NCBI GenBank assembly: GCA_002685755.1
Contig: NYYB01000157.1
Coordinates: 1-36,820 of the forward strand
Direction of reading: 5' to 3'
DNA: 36,820 nt
DNA from: Nitrospinota bacterium
GTDB lineage: Bacteria > UBA8248
Shown here: piece after piece, positions 35,551 to 36,820 of the stretch
How the letters are laid out: every line of letters starts with the position of its first letter
Position numbering within the stretch: position 1 is the first letter of the stretch
Notes under the pieces: generated by a model
Told to the model about the DNA's origin: nothing
Databases searched by the model: none
Seen by the model: only the letters and a program-made list of their open reading frames with translations
Position numbers and translations under genes: made by a program

Positions 35551-36801
35551 ATGTCCGAGCCGATTCGAGCCGAAATTGTCGCAATTGGAACCGAGATGCT
35601 CCTAGGGGACCTGATCGATACGAACAGCGCCTATATCGCGCAACAGCTCAAGGCCGTCGGTGTGAACATGTATTTCAAGACGATCGTGGGCGACAACCTG
35701 GACCGGATTGCGCTCTCGATAGGACAGTCGCACGACCGGAGCCAGGTGGTGATCACCTCGGGCGGACTGGGCCCGACGGTGGACGATATGACGCGCGAGG
35801 GGGTGGCGCGGGTGATGGGGGTGGAACTCGAGTTCCGGCAGGATCTTTACGACTACATCGACAAATATTTTGCCCGGCGCGGTTTCAAAATGACCGAGAA
35901 CAACCGGAAACAGGCGTTTGTTCCGGCCGGTGCGACGGTGATCGAAAACCCGCGGGGGACGGCGCCCTGTTTTTATTGTGAAGATGAGAAAGGGCTGATA
36001 ATCGTGGCTCCGGGAGTGCCGCATGAGATGCGCTACATCATCGGGGAGCGAGCGATTCCGATCATTCAGGAAAAGTTCGATCTGGGGGAGGTGATCCGGA
36101 CAAGGGTGCTCAAGACCTGCGGTTTGGGCGAGAGCCGGGTGGATCAGATGATCGGGGATCTGTTCCGAGAGTCGGTGAACCCGAGCATCGGGGTGCTGGC
36201 GCATCCGGGGCAGGTTGACGTGCGGATCACGGCGCGGGCGGAGAGCGTTGAAAAAGCCGAGGAAATGATCGACGTGCTGGATGCGAAGGTCCGCGATATT
36301 TTGGGGGTCGCCGTATATGCCGTTGGCGAGGTCACGCTGGATAGGGTTGTCGCTGGTCTCTTGGGCGAGAAAGGCAAGACGCTGGCGGTGGTGGAGACGA
36401 ATACGGGCGGGGCTGTGCTTCAGCGGCTCACGGCCTGGCCCGAGCGGGTGGATTTTCTTCGGCGCGGGATTGTCGCCATGGACCAGGGCGAACTTGCCGG
36501 GCTTTTTGGTATTTCGGATGAAGAGCCGGGGAGTGAGGCGTTTGCCGAGGCGTTGGCCCTCAAGGTCCGTGAGGAGTCGGGGGTGGACATGGCGCTGGTG
36601 GTGCTGGGCCCCAACCCGCCGCTCAACATCGAGCCTGAGAAGAGCCGTACGGCCCCGGCGATGGGCGAGACCTATTTCAAACTCTCGACGAACGATAAGA
36701 TTTTTAGCCACGACGGGAGCTTTGGCGGCAATGAGCAGTTTATTCAGTCGCGGGTGCCGATGTTTGCCCTCGACGTGCTCCGGCGGGCACTGATTGCCTA
36801 G
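35551..36801 (+). CDS. cinA: CinA-like protein with degenerate C-terminal amidase domain
   Basis: A 416-residue two-domain protein. The N-terminal COG1058/MoaB-like domain (1-170) is intact: EIVAIGTEMLLGDLIDTNS and TSGGLGPTVDD, with PGVPHEM near 154-160; homologues hydrolyse ADP-ribose and related pyrophosphates. The C-terminal domain corresponds to the NMN amidase PncC, but the AESCTGG nucleophile motif reads VETNTGG (Thr283, Asn284 replacing Ser, Cys), and the usual GGVVAYxxxxK reads RGIVAMDQGEL, losing the Tyr and Lys. NMN deamidation is therefore doubtful. AAGGA precedes the ATG at 35551. The gene ends 19 nt before the window edge. Confidence 0.9.
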   Translation: MSEPIRAEIVAIGTEMLLGDLIDTNSAYIAQQLKAVGVNMYFKTIVGDNLDRIALSIGQSHDRSQVVITSGGLGPTVDDMTREGVARVMGVELEFRQDLYDYIDKYFARRGFKMTENNRKQAFVPAGATVIENPRGTAPCFYCEDEKGLIIVAPGVPHEMRYIIGERAIPIIQEKFDLGEVIRTRVLKTCGLGESRVDQMIGDLFRESVNPSIGVLAHPGQVDVRITARAESVEKAEEMIDVLDAKVRDILGVAVYAVGEVTLDRVVAGLLGEKGKTLAVVETNTGGAVLQRLTAWPERVDFLRRGIVAMDQGELAGLFGISDEEPGSEAFAEALALKVREESGVDMALVVLGPNPPLNIEPEKSRTAPAMGETYFKLSTNDKIFSHDGSFGGNEQFIQSRVPMFALDVLRRALIA

Positions 36802-36820
36802 GGCGGTTTGAAGTCTTTTG

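Noticed and set aside
35602-36711. Open frame of 369 codons on the - strand opposite cinA
   Set aside because: Its composition (rich in His, Arg and Pro) is that of a codon-position shadow, and cinA on the + strand is well supported.
1-36820. tRNA or rRNA genes, CRISPR arrays, insertion sequences or phage genes
   Set aside because: I saw no tRNA cloverleaf, no regularly spaced repeats, no transposase or integrase and no terminal inverted repeats. This was by eye, without a covariance-model search.

Overview
The window is one contiguous stretch of a bacterial chromosome of moderately high G+C. It has two parts. Bases 1-20113 hold the complete str, S10, spc and alpha ribosomal-protein operons joined head to tail on the + strand: rpsL-rpsG-fusA-tuf, rpsJ to rpsQ, rplN to rpmJ, and rpsM-rpsK-rpsD-rpoA-rplQ. 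secY, adk, map and an unusually long infA sit inside. A textbook promoter (106-133) precedes a leader of about 200 nt, and the only strong intrinsic terminator I see is after rplQ (20076-20113). S4, S14, L36 and adenylate kinase are all the cysteine-rich, zinc-binding forms. Many starts are GTG or TTG.

Bases 20114-36820 are accessory and metabolic. A thioesterase gene overlaps an alanine dehydrogenase gene that is frameshifted and lacks the family's catalytic His96. On the - strand, one run (27885 down to 21782) encodes a four-subunit biotin-dependent, Na+-pump-type acyl-CoA decarboxylase, a class III CoA-transferase, an FCD-type GntR regulator and a frameshifted methyltransferase. An HMG-CoA-lyase-like gene lies just upstream. 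The probable logic is CoA activation of a carboxylic acid, Na+-coupled decarboxylation of the acyl-CoA and lyase cleavage, with GntR sensing a carboxylate. The substrate is not determinable from sequence.

Next come a PilZ gene broken by an in-frame TAG, then on the - strand hypoxanthine phosphoribosyltransferase, an iron-type alcohol dehydrogenase and a MobA/MocA-like nucleotidyltransferase. A + strand group follows: SDR dehydrogenase, cyclase-family hydrolase, flavin reductase, HAD hydrolase and a CinA-like protein whose C-terminal amidase domain has lost its catalytic motif.

The content fits a free-living Gram-negative heterotroph with acyl-CoA catabolism. I suspect an uncultured lineage near Deltaproteobacteria, Tectomicrobia or Nitrospinota, but that is a weak inference. 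Three interrupted genes lie between about 20.6 and 29.7 kb. Two of them break at the same TCGAAAAA string, so sequencing or assembly error must be considered beside true pseudogenisation.
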